Source of the DNA: Heterocephalus glaber
Taxonomy: Eukaryota; Chordata; Mammalia; Rodentia; Bathyergidae
Length of the DNA stretch: 64,000 bases
Direction: 5' to 3'
Assembly: GCF_000247695.1 (NCBI RefSeq)
Contig: NW_004624743.1
Coordinates: 3,256,848 to 3,320,847, forward strand
Shown here: in pieces, positions 1 through 11,769 of the stretch
Layout of the letters: each line of letters begins with the position of its first letter
Numbering within the stretch: the stretch's first letter is position 1
The notes under the pieces: model-generated
Databases searched by the model: none
Told to the model about the DNA's origin: nothing
Seen by the model: the letters and a program-made list of their open reading frames with translations, nothing else
Program-made: the position numbers and the translations under genes

Positions 1-1345
1 CTAAATGGTCAAAAACTGAAATCCTTCACACTAAAATCAGGAACAAGAAAAGGATGTCCACTATCACCACTCCTGTGCAATATAGTTTTGGAAACTTTAG
101 CCACAACAATTAGACAAGAGAAAGAAATAAAAGGAATAAAGATAGGAAATGAAGAAGTCAAATTGTCATTATTTGCAGAGGACATGAAGCTCTATATAGA
201 AGACCCCAAGAACTCCACCAGAAGTCTTCTAGACTTATTAACCAAATTCAGTAAAGTAGCTGGATACAAGGTCAATACACAAAAATCAATAGCTTTCCTC
301 TACACGAACAACAGATTCACTGAGAAAGAAATGGAACAAATAATTCCTTTTACCATAGAATCCAAAAAATTGAAATACCTAGGAATCAATTTAACAAAAA
401 AAAATCAAAGATCTCTATTCTGAAAACTATAGCACTCTGAAAAAAGAGATTGAAGATGATGTCAGAAAATGGCAAGACATCCCTTGCTCCTGGGTAGGAA
501 TAACCAACTTGGTGAAAATGATCATATTTCCAAAACTGCTATATAGACTCAATGCAATCCCAATTAAAATTCCAGCAGCATACTTCACGGACCTTGAGAA
601 AAAAACTGAAAATTTCATTTGGAAGAAGAAGAAACCTAGAATAGCAAAAGCAATTCTAGGCAATAAAGACAAGGTATCACAATCCCCAACTTGAAACTAT
701 ACTACAAAGCTACTGTGATAAAAACAGCATGTACTTCCAAAAAAAGAGACCTAGGGACCAGTGGAACAGATTAGAAGATGCAGAAACAACTCCAGACACA
801 CTCAGCCACCTTATGTTTGACAAAGGAGCCAAACGCCCTCACTGGAGGAAAGATAGCCTCTTTAATAAATGATGCTGGAAAAACTGCGTTTCAACTTGTC
901 AAAGATTAAAACTAGACCTATATTTCTCACCATGCACTAAACTAAAATGAAAATGGATTAAAGATATAAATATTAAAATAGAAACACCTAACTGGCTAGC
1001 AGAGAGGTTAGGTAGAACTCTGGAAGACATTCGTGTTAGAAAAGATTTTATGAACAAAACCTCAGTTGCCCAGTGTTGCACAATCAACAAGCGGGATCTC
1101 TTCCTATTAAAAAGCTTCTGCACAGCAAGAGTAACCATCAAGAGTGTGAAGAGACAACCCACAATGTGGGAAAAAATTTCACCAGCTGTCCCTCAGTCAA
1201 AGGACTACTATCTACAATATGTAAAGAACTTTAAACAATCATACCTTCCAAATTTAAAGATCCAATCCAAAAATGGGCTTCTGAAATGAACAGACATTTC
1301 TCAGACAAAGAAGTAGAAATAGCAAAGAAACATATGAAAAAATGT
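1..1345 (+). mobile_element. L1 (LINE-1) ORF2 fragment, degraded, window-edge truncated
   Basis: The reading frame at 1-420 is L1 reverse transcriptase: [13 protein letters not shown], then the catalytic box reading LFAED instead of FADD, then [10 protein letters not shown]. After a stop at 421 and a frame change it continues at about 430-690 (RKWQDIPCSW, NAIPIKIPAAYF, RIAKAIL). A deletion or scramble lies near 720-800, then ORF2 C-terminal sequence runs from about 850 to 1345 in shifting frames. The altered active-site residue, stops and frameshifts make it inactive. The 5' part lies outside the window. Confidence 0.93.
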
Positions 1346-1499
1346 TCATTCATGTTTCAGCCTGCTTCTCTAAGTTTTTCCGAACACCTCCTGCAAGCCA
1401 GTTTCAAAGGCTTCAATCACATGTTCAGGTGGAGTCACAGTGACAGCCCTACTTCCCTGGTAGCAATTTTCTGTACTACTCACTTTCTTATCACTGAAA

Positions 1500-1770
1500 A
1501 AAAATACCCAACAACTACAACTCAAAAGAGGAGAGGTTTAAATTGACTTATAGCTTCAGAGGATTCAATCTATAGTCATGGGATGGCTCCAGGGCAGAAA
1601 CATCAGAGCAGAGAGCTGCTCAGTTCATAGTGGCTAAAAAGCAGAGCAGAGAACAATGCCAGAGAGGAAGGGATGAGGGAGCAAACCCCAGGCCACAGCT
1701 CCATGACTTACCCAGGCACAGTAGAAATGTGCTCTACCAATCCCTAGGTAAATCTTAATGCCTATCAAGT
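1500..1770 (-). mobile_element. Partial MaLR-type LTR
   Basis: GAGAGGTTTAAATTGACTTA and the following tract parallel the body of the better LTR copies at 1,874-2,290 and 51,043-51,405. Ends are not resolved. Confidence 0.4.
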
Positions 1771-1873
1771 TGGTATTCCACCCATGAAAACCAAGAAATG
1801 TGGATGAATCATGACATTCACTTAATAACCATGTGTCAATATTGGTCGCTTAATTGTGACAAATGTATCATAC

Positions 1874-2290
1874 TGTCTTAGTTACTTTTCTCATTGCTAA
1901 GACAAAATACCTAACACCCAAAGTTAAAGAAGGAAAGATTTATTTAGCTCACCGTTTGTAGAGGTTTCAGTTTATAGATGGCTGGCTCCCAGGCAGGGTG
2001 GCATGGCAGAGGGGCATCACAGAGGAGAAACCATTCATGGTGGGCAGAAGGCAGCAAAGCAGTGAAATAGCAAAAAGCAGGAAGCAACAACACCAGCCCT
2101 CTCTCTGTCTCTTATATTCAATCCAGGCTACATGCCCTTAGGAAGAGTGTACTCACACCCAGGGCAGGCCTTCCCGTAATGCACACTCAGAACTATGCCA
2201 AACCAATCAGTGGACTAATTTGGTAATCACACACTCTTAGTCCTAGCATCACACATTTAATTTAATTCCAGTGCCATTGTGGGCCCCTAC
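1874..2290 (-). mobile_element. MaLR-type solo LTR (ERVL-MaLR)
   Basis: The plus strand opens TGTCTTAGTTACTTTTCTC...GACAAAATACC, the reverse of the classic MaLR 3' end (GTATTTTGTC...ACTAAGACA). The body has the usual 'tttatttagctcac' and 'gggcaggccttcc' segments. Solo LTR with no internal region. Confidence 0.7.
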
Positions 2291-2295
2291 CACAC

Positions 2296-3240
2296 AAAGC
2301 CGGAATTGTGCTATATTAAGGCAATTTCTCTGGGATGACTTTTGCCACCATGAAAAACCACCTGCAGAGACAAGATGCTTTCTTGATTCTTAAATGTTTT
2401 CCTTGAAGATTACACATAAAAAGGAATGTTGGAGAGTCTTTTCTTGAAGGATTTGCGAGTGACAAAATTAAAATATATGATGAAATACATGTTACTACAT
2501 GGAACACTTCGAATACTGATTTTGGTTTATTGTTTGTTTATTCCTTTATGGATGATGCCATTTCTTTTAAACTTTCAAACCATTTGGAACAACATTTTTT
2601 AAGAGCATTAAAATATTCCAAGGCAGGATCCATATGACAAAAAAGCAACTGGCAGAAAAAAGAAATGTTAATAAATTAGTTGTTTAGACTACAGAGATTA
2701 TCAGACATCCAACATGAACAAAGGACAGGATAAGTCTTACTCTGCTAATAGCAAATCTCTGGAAGATGAGTGAGGAAAACCAGGTCCTAGCTGTTATGTG
2801 GGGAAATTGTGTGTGTGTGGGGTAGCTTATTTTTAACAAATTTTGTCACACTTCCTTGAGTACAGTATTTTGAGAAGAAAAAGAACCAAACCCACATGGA
2901 ATGTTTTAGTTTTACATAAGCAATATAAGTAGATCTGGTCATAAATTCCTATATTTTACTGAAGTTTGTATATAAGCAAGGTTCTTCAATTCAAGCACTT
3001 ATTGTCTACTCAGAGGGTGTTAGGAAAGAAATTATCCAGGAAGAAATAAGTCCTGCACGTCTCACGTAAGAGCCACGGAAACCAAGGTTCAGTGTGGCGT
3101 TGGACCCGCTTTGTCAGGTAGAACTGACGGTGGGCTGTGGCGTGGTACAGAGAGAAAGACTGTCATTTATGGCTTTCACATATACATAGCACCATTTTTG
3201 TTGGAATTGCCAGAGATCCATCCTAAAATAGCAGGAAATG
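2296..3240. other. Intergenic sequence, nothing recognised
   Basis: AT-rich unique DNA with a short GT run near 2,809. No ORF, RNA gene or transposon could be supported. Confidence 0.6.
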
Positions 3241-3244
3241 ACCT

Positions 3245-3540
3245 GGAGCTACAGTCTATGCAGTTACCACGCAGGAGCCCATGGAGGCACGGGAGGCCCA
3301 AGTTGTTGGCAGGCACACAGTCCTGCGGCGTGCAGTGCAGGCTCTCCCTGGAGTCGCCGACCTCCCGCACTGACGCGCGCTCCTGGCAGGCCAGCGGGGG
3401 CGCAGGGCTGGGTGGGCTCAGTGGCAGGCGGATGAGCCCCGGGTGACTGAGTGGCTGCTTCAGTACCTCTTCTCCACAGCCTCCCCAGGTAGTCTCCTCC
3501 TCAGGACCACACTGCCGCCCTCGGGGCTTCTTTTTTTTCG
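3245..3540. other. Isolated GC-rich patch, origin unknown
   Basis: GC-rich stretch with several CpGs inside AT-rich DNA. Both strands carry open frames: a 158-aa minus frame at 3176-3652 (CQERASVREVGDSRESLHC and more) and a 111-aa plus frame. I recognise no family. It could be a decayed retrocopy or an LTR interior. Confidence 0.4.
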
Positions 3541-3724
3541 TTTTTAAGTTTTTATGAGCCCGTGTTTGCAGTACGTAGTGATTACATTCAGGGCGAGGAG
3601 TCCGTGCATGGACAGCACACATCGAAATTTGGTTTTCACCCCCTTCCTCCATCTCTTAGGCCTTTCCCTTTGCAGATGTCTCTCCCTTTTTCCGATTACC
3701 TTTTATTTTGCTGTTTAGTTTGTT

Positions 3725-4060
3725 TATATCTTGGGCGTCTCATGTAAAAGAAATCATGCAATATTTAAGCCTGTGTGTATGACTTATTTCACTTAACATT
3801 ATGGTCTTAAGATGTATCCATTTGCCTACAAATGACTCAAATTTATCCTTCTTTGTGGCTGTGCAGTACTTCATTGTACCCATAGTTTCTGCCCACATCC
3901 ATTCATTGGTTGGTGGGCATCTAGGCAGCTTCTGTGATTTAGCTATTATGAATTGTGCTGTTTATAAATGTGGGCATGCGTGGGTCACTGGAATATGATG
4001 ACTCTAACCCTGCCAGGAAGGTCTAGAAGGAGAACAGCTGGGCCAAGTGGAATTTCCACT
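3725..4060 (-). mobile_element. Old L1 3' fragment, reverse orientation
   Basis: The tract 'atgacttatttcacttaac', 'gtggctgtgcagtacttcat' and 'gctattatgaattgtgctg' is the reverse of the ORF2-end region of old L1s. Highly diverged. Confidence 0.7.
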
Positions 4061-4740
4061 GCAGCTTTGTTATGGCTTTGTCTGTGTGGTTCTCCTTTGC
4101 CCCAGGAGCTCCACTTGATCCGCTTGGATCCCTGTGCGAAAACTGCTGAGCCTCCAGAGCAGTCACATGGGGTGCAAGGTGGAGGTCTGCACATTGCCCT
4201 CACGCACATGAAGAGCAGGAAACGTGTCCACTGCCTTTCAGCAGCTGTGCAGGACAGGCAAGCTCACTGTGTCCCCGTTTGCCCCTTTATTCCAGCCCTG
4301 AAGTCAAGCACAGAGCTAAGCACCAGAGAGCCTCCCCCTGCCCAGCGCCAGCCCTGTTGTGCACGCTGGAGAACCACCTTGGTGCTGATCCTCAGCACCT
4401 GCCCCAGCAACGGGCAGCTGCCTGGAGCCAGGCAGCTGCTGGATCCCCAGTTAGGCACCAGCCAGAGATGGGGAGCAGGGCTGGTGAAGGACGGGACGAG
4501 GCGGACACTCAGCCCCCTGTACCAGACACTGCCAAGCCCTCCGCACCACAGCAGTGTTCAAGAGCAGAACCTGCTCACATCCAAGCCTGAGACCCCTGAC
4601 TTGGGTCTGTGGTCAGGAAACGCTTCTGAATTTCAGGCTTTGCTCACATTGTCATTACCGTTCCATCATATCGTCCACAGAGGATGGAGCCATTCAGCAG
4701 CCAGCAGGACAGAGGGAGGATTCATGTGAATGACTGGGGC
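4060..4740. other. GC-rich segment with a 253-codon open frame, probably non-coding
   Basis: The plus frame 3968-4729 is the longest N-free ORF in the window, but it begins inside the L1 fragment, has no recognisable domain and is overlapped by other open frames (plus 4279-4590, minus 4264-4458), as expected of a GC-rich patch poor in stop codons. Confidence 0.45.
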
Positions 4741-6510
4741 CAGTGATGAATGAACACACTCTCATGAGCAGAGTGTGACTTGCAGCACCTGCTTCTGGGT
4801 GGCTTCTAAGGAAGACCCAACTTTAAATACATGGCTTCTGAACACAATTTTTTTTCTAATTAAAAATAAACCAGCCTTTCCCTCTTGTCTGATCTCAGGG
4901 TAGTTCCCTGGAGCTGAAGAGGAATCAGGCATTCCAAACACAGGGTGGTCAGTGGATCTTAGCGTGGGCTGGCGGTGGGCTACAGACCCTTGGCAGCCTG
5001 AGCCACACCCAAGCCCTTCCAATCTCCCTGCCCAACGCGAAACCACACCCCAATTCTCCCGAGTTCTTCCTTCACCCTCTGTTTCATCTCCAGCGGCCCT
5101 GCGATTTCAACATCAAATGCTGCTCACGCAACCTAAGGGCTGCGCTCTGCTTTTTTGGAAGTGGCAGCTCTTTGTCCAACAGCCTCCTTGGGCAACTGGG
5201 TTTTGTGTTTGTTGTCAGCCTAAGCCTAAGGGGTTAAAGTTCACTTCAATAATAGCAAGATGGATGGACACCTTCCTTTCACTGATTTTAGGAAGTTTTT
5301 GGCAAATTGCATTAAAAGTCACAGAATCTATTTGGGCTTGACAGAAAGTTTTATTACAATTAGATTTTTTTTTTCAAATCCAAGCAAACCTAAAATGACT
5401 CCTTAATACACCTGAACCTCACAGGGCATGCTGCAGGAAAACTTTTCAATGCTAACAATGGGTTAATTCTGTAATATTTAAAACAGGTGGCAATACTGTG
5501 GCAGTCAAGATGTTTTAAAATTTTGTATAGATAATTTTTTTTTTCTAAGAAAGTAAAACACTACATCATCCGGAGGCCCTAATCTCTTAGACATACTAAG
5601 GGATGCTTTCAACAATTAACAAAATGCCCTTCCCTTTGAAAGACTTTGAAAGCCAACATTTGTGGCAAACAGGAACCGCTGCTTAATCACATATTAGGGA
5701 CAATTCCTTTGTTCCTTCTGTAAAAGTGGTTTCTAGCAGACATTCTTATATTGCCATGCACAAGGTTCATCTTCTGAAAGTCAAACTAACTCAAACAAAC
5801 AATGTGACGTTTGAACAATGTTGTTGTTTTTTCCCTTGTCTCTTGGAGAACAATTTAAGGGGTTTGACTGTACAAGTGGGATTTTCCCTGTTTTCTAGTC
5901 TTCAAAAGGTTTTCTTTCAACTTCATTTTCTTTCTCTCTAGCTACAAACTGTGCTCATTATGGGCCTACTTGTCAGCTACGAAAGGGAGCAGACTCCTCC
6001 TACTTCATAGGTACAAATCCCCAGAGCAGCTTTAATCTCCAGAGAGTTCACTTTGCTCTATTTAATAAAACCCAGTGCTTCAGTTATCAGGGAAGCAGTA
6101 TTGGGAGAAGGAAAGCTGAATTTACGTTGGTATCATACGTGATTATAGCAGTTGTTTTCCCAGTGGGCTCTAGTCTTTTCCACTGCCTTTTCTTTTTCTC
6201 GTTCAGAGTATTTCTGAAGGAAAACCTCTCATATGGAAAATCAGGACTGAAGAATAACACAATAAAAAATACTCCTTCAGTGACCAAAGTAATTCTACTT
6301 GCAGGTAATTAGCACAAGTAGGTGTCAGGGTGTCACTCTCTCCTAAATAAACCAAATCCCCTTAGATGTCCTTGTCATTTTGTCAATTTTCCCCGTCAAC
6401 TACTCTGAAGCAAACTGCTTGAGCCAAATGGGCCTGTGACATTGCACGAAGGCATCTGAGTTGGATGATTTTAAAGGTGAGGAGCCTCTGTGGACTGTAG
6501 AAACGACTGA
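4741..6510. other. Intergenic sequence, no supported feature
   Basis: Mostly unique sequence. Short ORFs (for example plus 4952-5341 and 5726-5941) lack any family resemblance. Confidence 0.55.
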
Positions 6511-6519
6511 AAAGTTTAC

Positions 6520-7105
6520 AAGGTGTGATCAAAAATCCAGTGATTGTTTAAGAGTTTTAAAAGTGTATGATAGTAAAAGATACATTGCCATTCATCCCCT
6601 CGACTTCCTCCCCCTTTATTCCAACACACTGTGCTCGCTTCGGCACACACACACTAAAACTCCAACACGCTTATCCCACAGTGCTTGCCACGTTCTGAAG
6701 CACTTCTGGAAGTCCTCCTTGATGACTGTCTGCAGTTGTGTCTTCATGGCAGCCTTGATGCTCTGAATCAATTCAAACATTACCTTCATTGTGACTTCAC
6801 AGAAGAGCCAGAAGTTGCACAGTGCCAGATCCAGTGAATAAGGTGGATGAGGACACAGCATCGTGTTTTTATGAGCTGTCTTTCCATTGGATGGGGCTCA
6901 GCAGCAGCATTCGCTCAATATTTGATTACACCTCATGAAGACACTTGTGAAAGAGAACTTCCAGAATTGCTGCAGAAAGTGGTAAGTTCAATGGGAAAAG
7001 TGTATTTAAAACAATGGAGAGTATTTTGAGGGGGATTACTGGCACTGTGTCTTGTACTATAATAAATTTTATTTAAACATGCACCATAAATTTTGACTGC
7101 ACTTC
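6520..7105. mobile_element. Mariner remnant with inverted (palindromic) transposase ends
   Basis: The minus strand over about 6,858-6,660 encodes the C-terminal third of a mariner transposase (HPPYSLDLALCNFWLF, then EDFQKCFRTWQALWDK). Where active families have YSPDLAPCD, the third catalytic Asp of the D,D34D triad, this copy has Asn. The plus strand at about 6,940-7,040 encodes a second C-terminus in the opposite direction (LPELLQKV, ending in VF before a stop). Two 3' ends face outward, so this is a palindromic derivative. A U6 fragment interrupts it at 6,631-6,659. Confidence 0.8.
6631..6659 (+). pseudogene. U6 snRNA 5' fragment retro-inserted in the mariner element
   Basis: GTGCTCGCTTCGGCA then a CA-rich stretch and CTAAAA match the first ~29 nt of U6. 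It is flanked by a 12-nt imperfect duplication: TTCCAACACACT (6,619-6,630) and CTCCAACACGCT (6,660-6,671). The related mariner copy at 11,770 lacks the insert at the corresponding point. It is far too short to function and lacks the U6 catalytic core. Confidence 0.85.
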
Positions 7106-7202
7106 ATATAAAATGCATTTTCTGAAACTAAAATCAGATACCCAGTATTACATTAGCACATGACAACTACACTCAATTAATTATTAATTATTATCATTAT
7201 TG

Positions 7203-7280
7203 TTTTTTGGTACTGGGGATCGAACTCAGGACCTTGCGCTTTTGAGGCAGGTGGCAGCACCACTGAGCTAAATCCACAGC
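7203..7280 (-). mobile_element. ID-like tRNA-derived SINE
   Basis: Reverse copy: GGTACTGGGGATCGAACTC is the reversed B-box end and CACTGAGCTAAATCC the reversed A-box start. Same family as the copies at 36,700, 37,296, 40,260, 45,988 and 48,160. Confidence 0.85.
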
Positions 7281-7692
7281 GATTATTTCTAATTAACCAT
7301 CTCTTTAGAAAAAATTTTAAATGTTATAGTTCATTTAAAATGCAAAATATCCTAAAAATTATCAGTGTTAGGTGATAATGGGGAAATGAATTTCAATGGC
7401 TGTCCACCAACGTCACCTATATCTTTATCCTCCAGAATTCAGTGGGATAAGCCATCTCTCTGATGACCGTAACTGATGACTAATTCACATGATTAATAAA
7501 GTGAAACTATACCATCTTAGAATTTTTGGAAAAGAAAAAACCCTGGGAACCCATAAATAGTCCAGAAGTATTTTTTATTTTATGGAAAAATAAAATCTCA
7601 TAACTAAACACACAGAGTAACAGTAGTTATCACACTGTAACTTCAAAGTAGTTACTCCACACAAGCCATAAACCAAAAGGAAAAAGAAACAA

Positions 7693-7790
7693 GCCAGGTG
7701 TAGTGGTGCATGCCTATAAGCTCAGCACTCAGGAGGCTGAAGCAGGAGGATCCCTGCAGGTTTGAGGTCAGCCTGGACTACATAGATAAA
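7693..7790 (+). mobile_element. B1 SINE
   Basis: Reads GCCAGGTGTAGTGGTGCATG, then CAGCACTCAGGAGGCTGA and AGGTCAGCCTGGACTACA: the 7SL-derived B1 body. 3' end is shortened. Confidence 0.88.
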
Positions 7791-7959
7791 GATAAACTAA
7801 CAGTGAAAGTAAAACAAATTAGCATATATATGGAAATATTTTTATGACAATGGAATATGCAACTTGGGGAAGTATTTGAACTTCTCCCTACTTTGTATTT
7901 ATGGGTCTTCTAATTTGCTCTTTATCTGTATATATATTTACATATATATATGTTCTCAT

Positions 7960-8080
7960 GAGATATTTGAGCTTGTATGTCTGACTTATTTCACTTAACT
8001 TTTTGTTCTCAAGTTGTATTTGTTTACCTATAAATGCCTCAAGGTTATCTTTCTTTATGGCAGCGTAGTACTCTTAACCT
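7960..8080 (-). mobile_element. Old L1 fragment, reverse orientation
   Basis: Parallel to 3,770-3,880: 'tgacttatttcacttaac' then 'tttctttatggcagcgtag'. Short and diverged. Confidence 0.6.
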
Positions 8081-8330
8081 AGAGTTCCTAACCTCAGGAA
8101 TATGCAAACAAAATTTTTTATATGCATGTGCATACTTCTAGAAAGAAGATCCTTAGATTTTATCAGATATTCTAACATATTTGTAGTCAAGAAAATATAA
8201 AAATTAACTTACTTTATTCTCCATCTCTAAGAACTTCCTACATAATTTCAAAATATATTATCATGTAACATATTATAGTATATGCCTTTTTAACTAAGGT
8301 ACCAGGCCAATTCATCAATTGATGATTATT

Positions 8331-8637
8331 ATGGTTTATAACTAAAATGTCCCCCCAAAGTCTAATGTTTGCAGGCCGGCCCTGGCCAGAAGGGTGGGTC
8401 ACTGGGGGTGTGACCTGGAAGAGTATATTCCTTAGCTGACTCCTCCCTTCTTTCTCTGTCTGCTTCCTGGGCGCCATGTAATAAACAGTTTTGCTCTGCA
8501 TGCTGATCTGCCATGTTGTTTCTGCCTTGGAGCCAGCCAGCTATGGACTGAAACTCCTGAAATTTTGAGCCAAATAAACTCTCCTCCGTGAAGTTGTGAG
8601 GTGTTTTGTCCCAGTGACAGGAAAGTGACTAATACAG
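8331..8637 (+). mobile_element. MaLR-type solo LTR
   Basis: Typical MaLR order: ATGGTTT start, 'ctgggcgccatgtaataaac', a polyadenylation signal in 'gagccaaataaactc', and the GTGACTAATACAG end. TGATTATT occurs immediately on both sides (8,323-8,330 and 8,638-8,645), possibly a target duplication although MaLR normally makes 5 bp. Confidence 0.8.
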
Positions 8638-9304
8638 TGATTATTCTGTGAACTTGTGCTGTATGATATGCCCTGCATATAGTTGCCTCAGTTGAATTAA
8701 GGAGCAGAATCAGAAACTGCACAACAGAAAGAAAAATCTTTCCTAACTTGCTCCTGGTTTCCTAGGTCAATTATAACCATACAAATGAAACTGAATCTTT
8801 ATTTTTTAGAAATCTATGTCAGTTTTTAATAAATCTCTCACATATAAAATATACTTAAAATTAAATTTTGTGCATTATTCAGACTTCTTCTATAACGTTA
8901 TTAAGTCATACAGGGCTACAATTTCTAGTGTTCATAGACTGAAACCAGAAATGTGAGTTTCACAGAAGATTGAACTGGAAACACGTAGACTATGGATGAC
9001 ACACACTCCATATGCTCAACATTCAAATTGTACCTTTCAAGCATCTCCCATCTCAACGTGGTTCTGTTTTTGTAGCATAGAAAGGTCAGATTCCTGGTAT
9101 TCAGGGTCTTTTGCCTAGATTTGACACTTGACAGTACCCAGAGTCTGTTTTGTTTGGTTTTCCTGCTCCTATTTCTCCCAAAAGGAAAAGCAAAATGAAA
9201 CTTGTCGCATCATGGAAAAGCCAAACAATAGAAACTATCACAGCAATTGTGATATGTGAAAAACAAAAAAAGCAGAAGTAATTACAATCTAAATATATGA
9301 CTAG

Positions 9305-9625
9305 TATCCCCTTATTCAAAATGTTTGGGATGAGAAGTGTTTTTGAATTTCAGATTTTGGAATATTTGCATATGCATAATGGGATAACTTGGAGATGTGA
9401 CCCCAGTCTAAGCATGAAATCCATTCATGCTTCATATACACCTTGCACACATATCATGTAGATAATTTTATACAATATTTTTAGTGTGCCTGCACTGGGG
9501 AGTGATGCACCGTGTCAGGTCAGTGCACATTTTCAACTTGTGGCATCATGCTAGTGCTCAAAATATTTCAGATTTTGGAGCATTTTAGATTTATGACTTT
9601 TGCATTAAAGTTGTTCAACCTATAG
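9305..9625. mobile_element. Tigger-like (Tc1/mariner superfamily) DNA element
   Basis: Inverted ends built on 'ttcagattttggaatatttg' at the left and 'atttcagattttggagcatt' toward the right, ending TTGTTCAACCTATA. Ancient mammalian MITE related to the copy at 26,800. Confidence 0.75.
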
Positions 9626-10277
9626 AAAAAAAAGGATGAAAGATTCCCTTAATCTGAAAATAAAAAGGGAAAAGAGGGGTCCTACTTTTAAATTTTATGT
9701 GAAATGTACAAAGGTGATAAGATAGGATATGGAGTAGACGGCCACCAGTGGTGGAAGAGTTTCAACTAGAACGGCTTAATGAAAAGCCACATGTCTGTAA
9801 TAATTGCCCTGATAAGAACAGAAAGGAGTTATTTTATATAACTCTACTGCAGCGTCTTAACACTAATGACATTCCTGTGTGGCTTTCTTTCTTTAGCAAC
9901 ACTTGGATTTATCCAGCATACAGAATTCAGAGGTACATGAAAAGTCTGACTGTGGTGTTGAACCTTCTAGGTCTCCACCTGGAGCCACTGTGTACTGACA
10001 GTGTGACCAGACCTCAGGTGCAGAAAACCTTGGTTCATTGAGCTACAAAAAAGGGATGAAAAGAGTATCAACTTCATAGACTGGTGAATTTTTTTTATCA
10101 TGACTATGAAACCAAATATCTGACACAATTTAAATGCCATAAACATCACAATTATTAGTACAGTTTTTTATTATTGTTTTGCTTTGTGGTTTGTACTCTT
10201 GAATCGGAAAACACATTTCAGTGTTCCTCCCACCAGAGTTGCAATCCTTCTACACTAGCGGTTAATATCCTCTACAC

Positions 10278-10458
10278 CAGTGGTGGTTCTCAACAAACAC
10301 AATCACCTACAAGTCTTGCTAAAAACACAACTTCCTGGACCCCATTTCCAGAGTTTCTGACTCAAAAGTCTGGAGTGAGTTCAAGACTGAGCACTCTTAA
10401 CCAGTTTCCAGATGGTAATGATGCTGTTCGGCAGGGATCACACTTTGAGGACCAAGTG
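10278..10458 (+). mobile_element. MER5A-like hAT-Charlie MITE
   Basis: CAGTGGTGGTTCTCAAC start, 'ccatttccagagtttctgac' middle and CACACTTTGAGGACCAAGTG end match the MER5A layout. Confidence 0.85.
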
Positions 10459-10465
10459 TTTCATA

Positions 10466-10735
10466 CAAGGGTTGGCAAACTCTTTCTATAAAGTACCAGA
10501 CAGTAAATATTTCAAAAGCAGCACAGACAATATGTAGACAAGTGGCTGGGTCTGTTTTTGGATCATTTTATTTACGTACACTGAAATTTGAATTTCATAT
10601 AATTTTTAAGCCAGAAGATTTTCTTTTTGATGTTGGAAACATTTAAAAACATAAAAACCATTCTGAGCCTGTGGATCATTTCAAAGTCAGGGCTGGGCTG
10701 TACCAGGCCTGATAAGCATAGTTTGCCAATCCCTG
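10466..10735 (+). mobile_element. MER33-like hAT-Charlie element
   Basis: AAGGGTTGGCAAACTCTTTC start, 'gaatttcatataattttta' middle and ATAGTTTGCCAATCCCTG end form the inverted terminal pair of a common ancient mammalian hAT MITE. It abuts the preceding element. The family name is from memory. Confidence 0.8.
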
Positions 10736-11769
10736 TTTTGCTGTGGGGATCTCATGCTGCTCCCTTGCCCAGTCTGAAGCATTGTCATCTATCTTTCTCC
10801 TAGGAACAGCCCGGGCCTGATAGTTAATCCACTGCCACGAGGGTTCCACCAGCAGGCTGACTGAATTCCTGGTGAGCTATCTTGGTTACTCCTGTTACTC
10901 CTAGAAGGTGCTGCTCTGGTATTCTAGTTTGTCAACATCTTTTAGAACATCTACTTTGTTCTTTGTAGAGAAGCAACTAGTTTCCTTTCTAGCACTGATA
11001 CTTGTTTGTTTGTTTGTTTCCTGGCAAATGTAAACTGATTTTAGACTGATTTTTCTTTGGGAAAATTATTTCTACCATTGGTCATGGCCTTGTGATTTGG
11101 AAAAGTTTTGCTCATCCAAGCATTTGATTTCCCCTGGTCATGGTTATTGGTTTAGGAATGAATAGTACTTGGTCTCATTCAGGCCCATCAAATGTGAAGG
11201 GATTTTCATTGGATAGTTCACTAAGGAGTTCACCTGTTCTTCATGAGAAGCTAAGGAAAAGACTTTCCTACTCTGGATTGTATGGTAAAGGCACAAAATC
11301 TGGAATTGGATATTAATGCTGTGTTGAAAAGATAGGGGTGAGGCAGAAAGAAAAATCAGAGAGGACAGATCTGGGGAAACTATGCAAAAATGGCCAGAGA
11401 CCTATTGAAATGCTAGACCAAGCCACATATGAATCTATTGGGTAATGCAGGCTTATTCCATTATTTCAGTCAATATATTTTCTTTTATTAATAAAAAAAT
11501 AATGGTAATGTTCTTTTCTAACCTGAAACTAAAATCTTCCTAGCTAGTAGTGTTACTGTAATCTGGAATAGCATAGTAAAAAAGAAAAATGGAGAAAGGT
11601 CAGGATGCTTGTATTCTAGTTTCAGATTAACTACATCTCTGAAACACTATGGGGTCAATGGTTAAAGGAGAGGAGTGGATTAGATTGTTTTCAAATATTT
11701 TCTAAGAACGAGGCAATTTTAATGAAGTTGTTACAATGTGTGAATATAGGGTGTTTAAATTTAAAAATT

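Noticed and set aside
88..694. Active L1 reverse transcriptase
   Set aside because: FAED in place of FADD, a stop at 421, frameshifts and a deletion near 720-800.
6616..6861. Intact mariner transposase
   Set aside because: Only the C-terminal third is present, a catalytic Asp is Asn, and the end is replaced by the U6 insertion.
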